Shown in pieces: positions 36,501 through 49,600 of a stretch of DNA of 64,000 nt; positions within the stretch are counted from its first letter, which is position 1, and every line of letters begins with the position of its first letter. Origin of the DNA: Grifola frondosa (lineage: Eukaryota; Basidiomycota; Agaricomycetes; Polyporales; Grifolaceae); assembly GCA_001683735.1 (NCBI GenBank), contig LUGG01000001.1, forward strand, positions 2,480,001 through 2,544,000. Reading direction: 5' to 3'. The notes beneath the pieces are model-generated. The model saw only the letters and a list, made by a program, of their open reading frames with translations, ran no database searches and had not been told where the DNA came from. Both the position numbers and the translations under genes were made by a program.

Positions 36501-39500
36501 GACTGTTGCGTGGCTGTGAAACCGCTATCCAATGTGAAAGTGAAGTCGACCTCGTCCAAAAATCGCACACTCTCTGAGACTTCACCCATTCGGGTCAAAG
36601 ACATGCCCAGGTGTTCCACGCTCACAGCAAATACGGCCTAGAAATATATTAAATTTTTGAACATGAAATAGGTATGATGTCGCACCTGCTGTGATAGAAG
36701 GATCTGCTTGACTCCTAATCGAATGGCTTGCGATTCTGGATTGGCATCATCTTCAAGGACGCTGATTGAGACATCATGGAGGTCGAAGCGGAAGTCAAGT
36801 CCGGACGACCGAGGTTCGGCTTCCGCGACTTCTGGCAGATTGTCATCATCCGACGCGGGAACTACGACTTCAGACGAGAATGCGCTGGTAAAGAATTCGA
36901 GCAACGCAAAGACCGGATCCATTGCAAATATCACTTGCGGAGAATCTACAGTCAGCACAGCGAGACCCGACCGATCGCGACCTCCAGATATCGTATACAA
37001 GAGCATAACCTGATTCCTGTCATGCGAGGCAGCAGGCATGATTTCGCGGAATTTGGAATTACCGGGTCGAGTATTGCTTATTGTCATCGACTTCAAAATA
37101 ACCTGGGCTTCTAATGCGCCGTCAGATAGCACCTTTGTTCGCAAACTATTGTCGCTGAGAACGAATCTGGCGATACCATGGTCCTTTAGGTTGGAATCCG
37201 TGGTAGCTTCGGCGTCATACAAATGGAGCTTTATGGCATTCATGTTGACCACGAGATCAGCGGTAGTCCAACGTTGAGTGTCATCAGCGGGCAATCCGTT
37301 CGCCAACTCTGGCCGAAGTCAATAGCAATCTCTGTGCTAGTAGCTGGCTGGGTTTCAGGGGATCCATCCGGAGGAGGTTTGATATCTTCATACAAATTTC
37401 AGGCGCATCGGCCAGCACCTTTGGAATCGACTGAGACAATGCAACAAGCAAGCAGTATTGTATTTGCGTCAAATAAAGCTTGACGTCGGATATCTTGACG
37501 GCGACCTGATATACTAAGTTAAGAGGAGATATCTGGAGGCAAGCGAATCTGTTTCTACCTGGGTATCCGGAAATTCGTAGTCTTTGGTACGATCGATGCC
37601 GCCAGTTTGCGTGACTTCGGCATTTATGTCTATATCGTCAACAATCTTCAGTATTGATGGCTCGTTGTCCTGGTATAAATGTGATGTAAATTGAATGCCC
37701 CGAAGGCTCGCGGTTGTCCGGTTCGTGACGTTCTCGTACTTGTTTCGCGCAGAGAGCTCTCCAAGGCGCATAATGAGGACGTCGAGTGACTGTCGCGTAT
37801 CTGATGGAAAGACTACGATAGGAGACTTGATGGAGATGTCAAACTGCATCCGTTCAATCTCGGAGGCTCTCTGAACTGCAGCTTCCGTAGCCGCATCGTA
37901 TAGCCCCTTCAACTTGGCTAGCTTTAGTACGAATAGATAGATGTCGCGAAGAGTCTGCTCGAGATAATGAATCTTCAATGAGCCTGCACTGAGGGATACA
38001 GACGATTTGATGCCAGTGTATGTGTCCTTGTCTTCTGGATCAAACGTCCGATAGTGGAAATCTGCGAAGTTGTCGCCTTCGATAGAGAGGATTTGCTTGA
38101 AATCTGAGCATGCCATCTGCAATGGAGAATCATCACTGAGAGCTAGACTTCCTAGTCGACCGCTAATGCGCAATGTATTCGCGCGGAGAATGATGGCTAC
38201 GTCGGCGGTAGAGAGCGACAAAGTTGCAAGTCTAACATCATCGTTGATGAGAATAACTACGGAGCGTGTCAGAACCTCCAAGAAAACAAATCATCGAAAA
38301 AATGTTACCTTGAATGCTAGCAAGTTTCAATAGAACTCTGATCTTCTCTGTTGCATTCTTGCTCGATTGGACGACAACCGGCACATTGCTCCTTTCTTCC
38401 GGGGGTTTTTGATCCGCAGTTGCAATAGCATTCTCGTTATTCTGGGGTACGAATGTGGTCATGATGAACTCGTATAGCAATAACACCGGTTCCGGAGCGG
38501 CACGGAATAGGAATGTCGAGAATTTGACATCGACATTTTGATCTACACCCTCGTACGTGGTTTGATATTCAGGTGATGCTTGCTGCACCCGAGTGTACTT
38601 CACGGTTAAGAGATCCTCGCTGGCATTTGCTCCTGCTGAAGATACGAATTCAATAGGCTGTTTGTCAGGTTGGACGACATGCATCGACAAAGAGCTGGAC
38701 TGAACGTTAGAAGATGGGTTGAAGTAGATTGAAACCACTGGTACCTCAAGTTAACGTCTACTTTCATAACGTATTTCTCCATAGAATAAACGAGCCCGAA
38801 TCCCATGAAACAAACGTCTCCCAAATGCCTTTCACCGCCGTCGAGAGTCGATTTGGTCAGAGGGCTTGGAGAGTATCCACCTTGAAATTGATCTCAACCA
38901 CATGTTGATGAAGCGCTGGGTGCTGCGTTGCTTATTAACGATTGACTCGCTACAGAGATTTAAACATACCCCAAGAGCGCCATCATCGGCTTCAAGGTAC
39001 TGATCTTCTTCATCCTGTGAAGCACCCGCCTTATCTTGGCCCTCTTGCTCATCATCACCGTCGTCCACGTCGTAGCTCTCCTGTTCCGGACCGAAGAACC
39101 CTGCAGGCAATTTGAAAGCACCCGAGACCTGCCGCCCAGATATATGAGAAGCCTGTGCTTCGTCCTCATCGGTGTCGATATTTGGAATGGAGACGTCAAT
39201 GAGTCTCATGAGAGACTTATATTTTGTGTCTGACACATTGACCTGCAAACTCGGAAGATGGCCGGATATCTTGAATCGTGCCAAATTGTACGCCGTGGGG
39301 ACAATGGAATTCTGCACCTGTAAGTCAAAGTTGGTCCGTTCCAATAAATGTAGATTGTCATGTCTTTCGAGACGAGTGCTTTCAAGCATGAATCCAGGTC
39401 ATCGCCGATCAGGAACTAGAGTTGGGGTGAATTCCTCGTCGGACATCTTGCTTGATATGAGACGCACCTGAGCTGCTTTAAGTCTCACGGACAGTCTATC

Positions 39501-42360
39501 ATACATCATAGACTCCAGGTGTTTGTAATCATCTTCAGTATATTGCTGCTTCCGTTTTGCATGAATATCTCGAATTGCCTTCTTGCTCACAAGCTCACTC
39601 TCGATTGCGATGTGTCCGGCATCAATGACAAGATGCTTGCAGTTATGTGTCGTGATGCTGATCCAGGCATGAGAAACGTGCACAGAGGAAGGCATGCCAC
39701 TCACTCCTCGGGAACAATGATGATGGGTGCATTCAAGTCCATCTGTACGTCAATGGTCTTGTGTGTCTGGAGCGCGTATTCCAATCCGGCTCTTGTTTCC
39801 TTGCGAAGACCTTCGAGCGTTTGACTCGCAACATCCTGCAGGTTAATTTGAGCGATAAGATTAGATGGCCAAAAATAAAAACGAACCAGCAGAGCTTCGA
39901 CGGACTCCAGCTGACTTGCAGGAGGTTTCAGGAACTTGTATACTGCCTCAATGTAACCCCGGTGATAGACGATCTCCATATAACGCATACGGACAGTCAG
40001 AGCATTATCCGCCCGCTCGTCGAGGGGATTGTTCTCAAATTTGAGGAAGAAAAATGGATCTTCCGTCTCAGAAATCGTGCCATGGTCTCCGACAGGCTGA
40101 GTCGTGACAACATCACTGATTCCTCGTTTCTCTTGAACATGGACGATTAACGGATACAACGTGTCCTTTGTAGTTCCGTCATGGACAGCGAAGCCACCTA
40201 GGGATATAGAGGTCTCAAAATTGTCGGGCCGTTGAATGAATGTTGCTTGGAAGATATCGAAGACAACAGACACAATCTCGACGTCGTTTCCATGTGGGTC
40301 AGTCTTCAGTGCGAACGACCCTCGGTTGAGCTGAGCGACAACCCGGGCCTTGAGGGCATCGCGTGGAGTCTCGAAAGACTCCGCTAGAGCGGCTTTCTCG
40401 TCGTAATCGAGGACTTCATACAGTTGCCTCCGCTGCTCGTCCGTCATTTCTCCCGTGAACGCCGGTTCCTCGGCTATAGAAGTTGATGCGTCCGAAGATC
40501 CCCATATCCAGGAGGACCATGAGCCACGTGTTTGTGGCTGCTGTTTCTTCTTTTCCTCCTCCAATTTCTTTCGGGTAACCATGTCCTTCCGGAGTTGAGA
40601 ACGAGCGATGGAGCGATAAAATCGAATATCCTCATATGAAAGCTTCTTTTCCAAAGCCTCAAACACAGCCAGATCCTGTGAGCAACATAATGAATAAGCT
40701 TAATGAAAGTGGCCTCGATGTGATAAAAACTCGCCGTGCCAAGTAGAGGGCTCAATTGCTTCTTCTTGAACAGATCTACATATGAATGTCGCTCGTCGCG
40801 ACGTTCCGAGAAATATGCCCACGTCCATTTCCGTCGGCGCTCTCGGACCTCGTCCAAAATAGCTTCTCCAGCAAATCGTAATAGTGCTCTAGAACGATTT
40901 TCTTGCAGCGCTTCTAACGGAGGCCGATATTTCTGATACTATATCAATAGCAATGTCAGATTCACCAAGAACGCAGAATAAAAGATGGAGTTACTTGATG
41001 CTGCCGGATGTAGAAGTGATACATATCGATGAGTGAAATCACGTCTCTATACTGATTGTCGTCCAGCAACACGCCAATCTCGTCGAAAAGGAGCTGCACG
41101 TCAAATCGCGGCGTTTCCTTATCCAATTTGTGGTTCATGGTGATCTACCAAATTGCTGTCAGCATCATGGAAAAAGTCCGTTAATAAGTCAAACTCACCC
41201 TACCCTCTCCGGTCACGGGCTTCAGAATGAATTGATGAGTTGCAAGGTGATTTTCCTTGGAGATCTACGACATCACGAGATGCAAAGTGAGCCGGTAAAA
41301 ATAACACAGCTAGATGTAAAAATACCAAAGCAGTAAACTTCTCCACAAAGTCCGGATATGATAGACCAGCGAGACTCTCTGTGTCAGTATCAAAATAGAC
41401 TGCTAATGACTCAAGTTTTCCCAACTGATGACAATCAGATCAGTATATCAAACCACGAGAAAGCTATAAATTACCTTATGAATAGCACCCGCTTTGCTAT
41501 CAATAAAAGCCGGCTCCCATCTCTCATTTACTGAGACTGCCGTAAACCCTGCCAGAGTAATGCCGGCCGCAAAAGGATGCTATAACATTACGGTATGAGT
41601 CATCCATGTCAAATGAATGCAATTAATTATAGTATCTTTCTCACCCTGGTACGCTCAATTTATCCTCATAGCGAACGTGAATATTCTTCACGGTGACCTG
41701 TAGGTTGTTGATAATCTTCGCAATGAGTGAAGCTATCAGTCCTTCGGACTGCTGATCGCCTGTAATCAATGAGTCAAACATGACCACAGAAGAGCATTAC
41801 GTATGAATGGACCTTGAGAAACTTCGTTCTGCCCGCGGACATGCAGCAACTCTGCGTTCTCCAAACGCTCCGCCTTCGCGGCCTGTATCCTACGTCCTCT
41901 TCCTCCGATCATATGTTGATGTGATGAAGGGACCGAGAAGGTATACGTCTTCAACCAGTACTTCCACAGGTGATTTCCTAGGTTCATCCAATGGAGGGAA
42001 AGCGTGAATTTCCCCAGATGACCTGCAAACTATGAAGATCGGTGAGGAAATATCGCGTTATATTCACCTTCTATGACATCCACTGGTAGTCTGAACTTGT
42101 CCAATGCACCCTTCTTCAGCCGTAGTTTGCTCAGCGTAATTTGACCTGCCGGAAGGGTCAACACGCGTCTTTATAGTTTGAAAGATAACAGTTCACCTTG
42201 CCCAATTCCATAGTTAACCTGATTCATATCCAGGTTCTCGACATATGGGGCAAGGACCCGGTTGAACAGCTACGGAACAATCACTTAGACGGCCCATCAC
42301 ATCTAGACCAGAAGAACGCACGATGTTCAACACCTCCTTGCCAGGATCTGACCACCACAT
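30570..42360 (-). CDS. VPS13: Vps13, bridge-like lipid transfer protein
   Basis: A giant rod-shaped protein (about 3000 aa) that moves phospholipids between organelles at contact sites. Many short exons; the first are 42360-42322 and 42269-42197. The N-terminal chorein domain is unmistakable: MWWSDPGKEVLN, FNRVLAPYVENLDMNQVNYG, GQITLSKLRLKKGALDKFRL. Next come LQVTVKNIHVRYEDKLSVPG and RFDVQLLFDEIGVLLDDNQY, then repeated beta-rich bridge modules (for example 40666-39701, 38281-37514). The VAB/SHR region covers roughly 36-33 kb, the APT1-like part 33-32 kb (SVPTYTVPSKTKVDYAWDYP, NDASLEMNALAIKDMRLTLP), and the ATG2-C-like helices with DFIGNPVGLFTNVSSGVADI. A PH-like end reads LPFTNVQGVTIEDTGIKFAH and FFSQVASVVKAF. 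Frame breaks near 41969-41970 and 41933-41934 interrupt PVEVLVEDVYLL. Exon edges in the middle were not all resolved. Confidence 0.95.
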
Positions 42361-44315
42361 TGTGGGAGGTTGCCGTCAGTGTTCGGGACCGTTAACGGTG
42401 ATGTTTACACAAGTCAGCGGGTGAGATGCAGTACTTTCAGCCACGGAGCATTCATGCAACGACCTGAGCTAGCTATGGCGCGGCGCAGTGCGAAATTCCA
42501 GAGTACGTCACTTGACCGAATGCAGCAGGTCGGTTGCGGTCTGGTGCCTGCCACGTTTTGTCTCGGCAAAGTCCGATTATCTTTTCCTGGGGCCCCATTT
42601 TGCGGATACACCTGGTCGATGATCCCGCTAAGTTGCTACTATCTGCGGCTACACGTGCCTCTCAACATGATTGTTTGGGTAGAAACTCGGACTCTGAACG
42701 GCGTTGATACTTTGGCTGTGTGACCTGTGTCTGGGTCATTTGAAACAGTGGTACGGGCGACCGATCACCCGTAGGGGTTCCACCCCCGGTATTCCCCGCG
42801 AAGCATACATCGAGGAGTACTTAACTAGGTGTTTTTCTGGACATGGGTCATCCATGGGTCTCCCCACCACTCCATCTACTCGGGGTTGAACAATTCCTGC
42901 CATCTCGCTGCCACCATGATGTCTGTTATGCCCCAGCCTGCTCACCTGCCTCTTCATGTCTCCCCTCAAGACCGCCGTCGCCGTCAGTCGACAGATGTTC
43001 TGCTGAACGAGGTGCGTGTTCGTTGTCAGCTCCGCAATGAGCTAGTGACTTACGGAACTTTCATCTTGCTGCAGTTGGGCAATCTAGACGAAGCTCTGGA
43101 ACCTTTCGCTGAGTGGGTTAGCTTCTTCCGTTGCGAAGGGCATGGGATTGACTTTTGCGTGCAGATTGATCCGACAGTCCGCTCCATCGGTGAGATTGTA
43201 CTGCACGGTACCAACAGGCTGCCCCTCCTCAGATATATGTGCGGCCCGCCCATTTGCTGATACGCTGGAGCTACTGACTAATCGTGTGCCATCAGGTGCC
43301 GATCTTCACGACCTTCACGACTTGCGATCTCGTTCACTGGTGTTTGTGCATAACCTTGTTGAATCTCTCCGCGCTTCCGGAGTGAGGCACATCAACGTCT
43401 GAGTGATTGCGGCGCGCTTACGGAACGTTCTGACAGGTCCCAGCGTCTTATCACCTGCAACCCTCGAACAGCCCTCTCTGCCTTGTCTGTGCACTCCCAC
43501 CAGGCCTCGATCCCACCAAGATAAAGGCTGCCGCTATCGCTGCGTTACAGGATACTAAACTGAACCTGAAGTATGTGCTTTTCCACGTTCTCCATGCCGC
43601 TGGCTTGCTGATCTTCGCCTCAGGGAGAAGGCCCTACTGGCCGATCTGGAGGGTGGACTCGCTCTCGTCATCACATAGTTATTCGTCATCTCTCCTCCAC
43701 CGTGCTCTGATATGTTTGCTTCATAATCATCTCCTCTCGTCTGTCGTCGCATCTAGGACATCCCAATGTGTATCTATTATGGTGATCTGTTTGTTGATCT
43801 CTCTATCGCTTGTCCCGGGTCTCATGCTCAATCCCCATGTATTATTCCTTGACATTGTTCTGCTGCTGTGTGAGACTGTGAGTCCCTCATCCACTGTGCG
43901 CACACGTAACCCGGATTATTGCCTATATAAGCAAGTTCCGCGCGTAGTCATTATTATGACATCTGTCGACATGGGTGCCATAGAAGTCGGTCAGCTGGCC
44001 TCACCATCCCGGGTCGCATCCGGTAGCTGCGCCGTTCGCTGAGGGTGCATGGGCTTTCGAGAACTAGTCGTGAGGCCAATCATATCAGACGATCCACATT
44101 ATCCCCGATCGCGACTGCTGTAATAATATAGAAAAGCGTATAATTGAGTTGAGTAATAGAGCTGCTTCCTCGAGAACCGATACGTATCCGACCGGCGACG
44201 GCGACGGCCCCGAAGCCGGATCACACCGCCCTTGAAAAGCACGCGCCACCAAGAGCGAAAAAGTGAAACGAGAAGATTGCGTTTCCCCTCAATTGCCTCC
44301 CGTCCAGTCGACTCC
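42361..44315. other. Long gap between VPS13 and ELO with a coding-like island
   Basis: About 2 kb between divergent starts. It should contain both promoters. The middle (about 42916-43678, plus strand) holds protein-like blocks in several frames, listed separately. The flanking parts show nothing I would call. A CCCGTAGGGGTTCCACCCCCGG stretch near 42768 is only mildly suggestive of a hairpin. Confidence 0.4.
42916..43678 (+). pseudogene. Coding-like island, broken or mis-assembled gene of unknown function
   Basis: Starting at CCACCATGATG (42916) one frame reads through LRNELVTYGTFILLQLGNLD, EALEPFAEWVSFFR and DPTVRSIGEIVLHGTNRL to about 43215. A second frame continues ICAARPFADTLELLTNRVPS and SLVFVHNLVESLRASGVRHI to 43402. 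Others then give PTKIKAAAIAALQDTKLNLK and RLREKALLADLEGGLALVIT, ending at the TAG at 43676-43678. These helical, charged blocks look like one protein split by several frame changes. Given how many frame errors occur in this window, it may be a live gene with consensus errors, a pseudogene or a decayed mobile-element remnant. No family is recognised. Confidence 0.35.
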
Positions 44316-45577
44316 ATGGCTCTCGCAGACTTTATCCTCGCTAATGTCCCTCTCTTGTCACTCCCTCCTTATCTGACTAGTTATGTCCCCGGAAAGAGTA
44401 TCTTGTCGACGCCGCAGGAGGTGTACCCAAGCCTCCTCGTCTACCTCGTCATCGTTTTCGGTTTACGAGCGTTCATGAAAAATCGCGCCCCCCTCAAGCT
44501 ACAGTACTTGTTTCAGGCACACAACCTCTTCCTGAGTGTGGGCAGCCTGCTGTTGGTCTCCCTGATGGCGGAGGAGATTGTGCCGATGGTCTGGAAACAT
44601 GGCCTGTTCTGGGGTGTGCGACGACAACATGTGGACGAATGTGAGCTGTCGTCGCGTCATGTTGCGCTAGCGCGTTGATCAAACTGCTGCGCCGCAGAGA
44701 TTGGAATTTTACTACATGATCAACTATTACTTCAAATGGCTCGAACTCATAGATACGGTCTTCCTGGCCTTGAAAAAGAAGCCACTGGGTACGTCGTCGC
44801 GCATGCCTGTCATTGCGCACCTAATTTCGTTATAGCTTTCTTGCATGTTTTCCATCACTCTGCCACGGCACTGCTGTGTTATTCACAACTTAACGGAAAG
44901 ACTAGCATCGTGAGCGTGATCCGTCATGTGTTTCGACGCGTCTTGACCAACCTATGTAGCAATGGGTACCCATCAGCATTAACCTGACCGTTCATGTTAT
45001 AATGTGTACGTCATGCGAAGCGTCGAGATGCAGCTTTCGCTGAGATTTCACTAGACTACTATTACTATGCGACTGCCGGTGGTGCGAAAATCTGGGTGCG
45101 TATCCTCGTCCCCGTTCTTTTCCTGCTTCTTTTGCTAATATTTCTCACAATAGTGGAAGAAATACTTGACGACTTTCCAAATCGCCCAGTTCGTGATCGA
45201 CTTGTTTGCCGTCTACTTCGGAAGTGCGTGATCTGCATTGCATGGCGCGACGATCTGTGTCTGTCTGTCTGACATTGTCGTTTATCAGCATATTCGTACT
45301 ACGCCGCAAACTATTTCCCTTACCTGCCCAATATGGGGTCCTGTGCTGGCACCGAGTCAGCCGCGGTCTTCGGATGCGCCCTGCTCTCGAGTTATCTGTT
45401 CCTGTTCGTGCAGTTCTACATCGAGACATACTCGAAGCCCAAGGGTAAGAAGCCGGTGGCCAACGGCAAGGCTGTGACAAATGGTTTCGCAAATGGACAC
45501 GCGTACGTCGGAACGCGTTGAGAATGCATTCTGTCTTTGGCTGACGGCGGCGTTATTGCAGGCACAAAACCGAGTGA
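44316..45577 (+). CDS. ELO-family fatty acid elongase (3-ketoacyl-CoA synthase)
   Basis: It condenses malonyl-CoA with acyl-CoA in the ER membrane, the first step of very-long-chain fatty acid elongation, feeding sphingolipid synthesis. Exons: 44316-44640, 44698-44788, 44836-44909, 44960-45005, 45055-45095, 45154-45223, 45289-45502, 45562-45577 (about 292 aa). Family marks: KYxELIDT-like YFKWLELIDTVFLALKKKPL, the histidine box FLHVFHHSATALLCYSQLNG, NLTVHVIMYYYYYATAGG, and TFQIAQFVIDLFAVYFGTYS. Several hydrophobic segments; the C-terminal tail is lysine-rich (PKGKKPVANGKAVTNG), although a canonical dilysine at -3/-4 is not present. The frame breaks near 44614-44618 (GGGGTGTGCG): either two bases are missing or one is extra before CDDNMWTN. 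Which ELO paralogue cannot be told. Confidence 0.92.
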
Positions 45578-46657
45578 ACGCGATGGCGAGACGAAGGCTG
45601 TCTAGATCATTCACATTCCCTATGCTCGTCGCGGACTGCGTTGATACCCTAAATACGCGGCAGCATTGCATCTGATATTCCTATTGCCTCCCCCGGTTTA
45701 CGTTGTCTCTCATTCATGCTCTAGTGTAGATCTTGTTTATTTGTAAATTTGGGGCTGACTCAGGAACTGTTGGCGAGTCGTGTTGTCAGAATGGCTATTA
45801 CAAGAGATTGGATAGTGAAATGGGCGCTGTGATATGTCAGTTGAGGATAATCTCTGGCCGCTGAATCAATCCGTTGTTCGCGGACGACTGTTGGCTGTGC
45901 TCTCGCGCGTTGATGCGGTATGCGGCGGACCGAATATTAGTGAATATTGGTGGAGATATGATGGGCGAGACGCAGCGGTTGTCATGAAGTATAGACACGT
46001 CGACGACGTATTATGGAGTATTATACAGAATCTCGATACCGTTGCAAGCTTCTTGTGTCCTCGGTGCACCATCAACGATTCTAGTTCAGACCGTCGGTCG
46101 TGCATCAGACAGGCCGATGCTTCGCTGACTGACCTCGTCGGCCAAAAAGAGGATGATTCAGGAGAGGGTGCTGCATTTCTGCCTCATAGGAGGCGACCCT
46201 GAGTCGGCCGTGGCTTAGTGGCGGGCGCCAAACTGTGCCACTGTCGATATCGCGATTCTGAGGACTTGTGCTAAACTGACTTAAAAGCAACTTCATCGCC
46301 GTCTTGAAACCACCTCCCAGTATTCTCCTGACAGTTCTCTGCCTTTTCTGTATCATATTATTCGCCCTGCTCTCCTCTTGTTGCCTGGAAAACAAACGCG
46401 TTTGTATAAATACACCGCTTCGCCTTGTACTTTTACCCCCCACCGTTTCCAGACTCTGCCCCCGACGCCGGCTAAACACGTACTGCGCCCAGTCGTCGAC
46501 ATCCTGACCGCCCTGCACTTTGACCGATCCGAGCACTCATCTTCTCGCGTTCGAGTTCGGCTCGTTCCTCTAAAACGTCCGACAGAACCGCCGGCGACAT
46601 CACCTGCATCCCGGCGCCACGCCCGCCACTGCTCGGCTTCACGACTAATCGTTTGGC
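45578..46657. other. Intergenic region upstream of the RasGAP gene
   Basis: About 1.1 kb. Mostly featureless. Between 46470 and 46640 a plus-strand frame encodes HFDRSEHSSSRVRVRLVPLK and similar protein-like sequence directly upstream of the chosen RasGAP start, so an additional N-terminal exon or a longer N-terminus is possible. Confidence 0.4.
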
Positions 46658-49600
46658 ATGGACAAAGAATTTTACGTCTCCGTGGAGCTCTACGTCTCTG
46701 CGAAGGCTGCATCGGGTCTGAGGAAGGTTCGTCAAAGTTGCGCGTACTGCCAAATTGGTGCCGCGCCTCTTGCTGACGCTGTAGTTGCCTTCAGCCACCA
46801 TCATCCCATAGAAAAGGACTTGAGAAAAGGGAGCCCCCCAAGACGGTGTCGGGACATAGCGAATCCACCCAGAAGAGAGTCAAAGGTTCGATACCCGAAT
46901 TTTTGCACCAAGACTTTAATGGGACTCGTTCCCGTGTAGAGAAATCAAGTTGGCTTGGTCTGGGTCGCAACTCTACAGCGGGTCAGTGGAGACCCGCACG
47001 CTGTAAGTTGGTCGAGGAAGAGGAAGGCTGCTTGTTGAATGTATACCTAGATGTCAGTTTGCCTCACGCGATTTCCCGCATTCTTCGCACCACTGACGAT
47101 ATTGTAGGATACTATCTTATACCGCTCTATCTATGTCTATCTGCTCAATCACACTGACATCCGCGCAGTCCACCGCTCTCTTTTCGATCGCAACGACTGC
47201 CTCGGAATATTCTGCGTCGCGTGCGTTGTCATGCATCTATTCCCTTGCTACGAGCGACACACTAACCAGAAGGCGCAGCGGACAGATGCGCAGCTCAACC
47301 CCCGCCGTAGAGCCGCTCTACATGCAGTTTGAGGACGACGACACGATGAAGACCTGGCTCGCTCTCCTGCGCTCATACGCCATGCCCGAGGTGTACGGGC
47401 GGTGGCTCTCGCCAGAGGACGGCGGGCTCTACCGCATGTGGCGCCAGGTCGAGCTCACCTGCCTGCAGGGCCGCAACCTCGGCACGTCGCGTCCGCTCTC
47501 GGAGGAGCCCCCCTGCGAGCTGGACGCCAAGGCGGACGCGGATGCGATCGACATGGACGTGTTCTGCGAGATGCACCTGAACGGCTTCCTCAGCGGGCGC
47601 ACGACCGTGAAGAAGGGCATCGGCTCCGCGGACTGGCATGAGCGGTTTACCTTCGCGGACCTGCCGCCGTTCGAGAATCTGGAGATCGTGGTGTGGCGGG
47701 AGAAGAAGCTCATGAAGCCTGCGATCATTGGGACTGTCCTGATCGTGCTCGTGAACTTCAGACGGGGCGAGTATGTCGAGGGGTGGTTCCCAGTTTTGTA
47801 TGGCGGCCAGACGGCGAGCATGCAAGCGGGGGAGCTGCGGCTCAAGATTAGGGTGGATGAGTGAGTGCTCGCGAGGCTGATCATGCTGTTGTTGAGAGTA
47901 TGCTGATCGGCGCTCAGAGAGATCATCCTACCGTTCTACGCGTACTCAGGACTGTTGAAGGTAAGTATCAACTAACAAAACGACGCTACCTCATTTTCGA
48001 ATGTTGACCACGTTACTCAGACACTGCAATCACGTAATTGCCTAGACTGGATGAGAGAGCTCGAGAGCAGACTCAAACTCAAGAACATCTCCATTCACAT
48101 CATCTCCATTGCGATCGCCAAGAACATTCTGATGGACCATATAATGGAGCTCGCGGATCGCGAGGTTGATGGGACCTTGACTTGTGAGTATCTAGATTGT
48201 CTCCGTGCACGGATCTTGTCCAGCTCATCATTGCATTGCATTGCGGCAGCGCATAACACGCTATTGTGAGTCTTGTTCCGCCTTCGGCTGCCGAGTGGCA
48301 ACTGACGGTGCGAAGCCGCGGAAATACAGCGTTCACCAAGACGATGGAGCTATTCATGTCCTGGTACGGCACAGCGTTCCTCGAGGCTAGCGTAGGGCAC
48401 AGCATCCGTCGTCTCTGCAAGGAGAAGGTCGCCATCGAGGTTGATCCGGTCAGAAGTGGGAAGGGCGCCAAGGGACTCGAGAAGAACGTGGAACTGCTGG
48501 TGTACTGGTGCCAGGAGTTCTGGACGCACATCTACGATGCCCGAAGACAATGTCCATCGTGCGTATTCCCTCTTTTGGTGCAGCCGGCTATTCACTGACC
48601 CGTTTCCTCTCCAGCGAGATGCGGCGGCTCTTCGAACACATTCGCAAGCTGGTCGAGCAGCGCTATCGCGTCAGAGAAGACCATAATCACGAGCTACCAT
48701 GGCAGAGCGTGTCGGCATTCTGCTTTCTCCGCTTCATCGTCCCCGCCATCTTGCACCCACATCTCTTCGGCCTATGGCCAGGTACATACTCTTTGGTTTG
48801 CTCGCTACCAACTTACAAACGTTAACATCCACAGGTCTGCCCGACGTCACCGTGCAACGAAGTCTGACATTGATCGCCAAGGTCATACAGAGCCTGGCCA
48901 ACCTCAACCCAGTGAGTCCCATTAGCGCATCCTGACGACCACACGCATTGAACATCTTGGATTTAGACTGTACAGAAGGAAGAGTTCATGCGGGGGAGTC
49001 AAGGACTTTCTCACCAACAGCCTGTCAGCCATGATCGACTACATCGTCGTGGTGTCCACTCCAGAGCCAGACCACAAGGGTCCTTCGACACCGCGCACAT
49101 CCGACCGCCACGAGCGGCTACGCATCATGAACGCGCTCCGCCAGCGCACCGACAGCGTTCCCCTTCTGTACCGCGAGGCGACACCGCTGCTCCCGCACCT
49201 GCTCGATCTCCCCAAGCACCTCGCCGTAGTCACATCCGTCGTCGTGCGCTACTCGCGCTCGCAGAACTACCAAGACGTTGGGAAAGCGGCGTCCCCGGAA
49301 GACCAGGGCTTCGCAGAGTTCTGCTCGCGGTGCATGGAGATCGAGGAGCAGGCGCTCTCCCGCGTCAGCAAGCTCGCCAGCAGACCCCGGCGGCAGCACT
49401 CGGAGCCCAACGCGGCGCGCTCGCTCGCCCTCCCTGCTGGCATGCCCCTCCCGCCGTCACCGTCCTCGCCGATGAACATTCCGGGCCGCGAGCGGACTCT
49501 GTCGATAAAAGGCAAGCGGCATCGAAAGCTGGCTCGTCCGTCCACAGCACCATCAAGTGCACCGAGTTCGGGACATTCCCAAGGAGGATTTTCAGAAGCG

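Noticed and set aside
42760..42810. A tRNA-like GGGGTTCCACCCCC stretch
   Set aside because: No A-box, no acceptor or anticodon stem pairing could be drawn around it.
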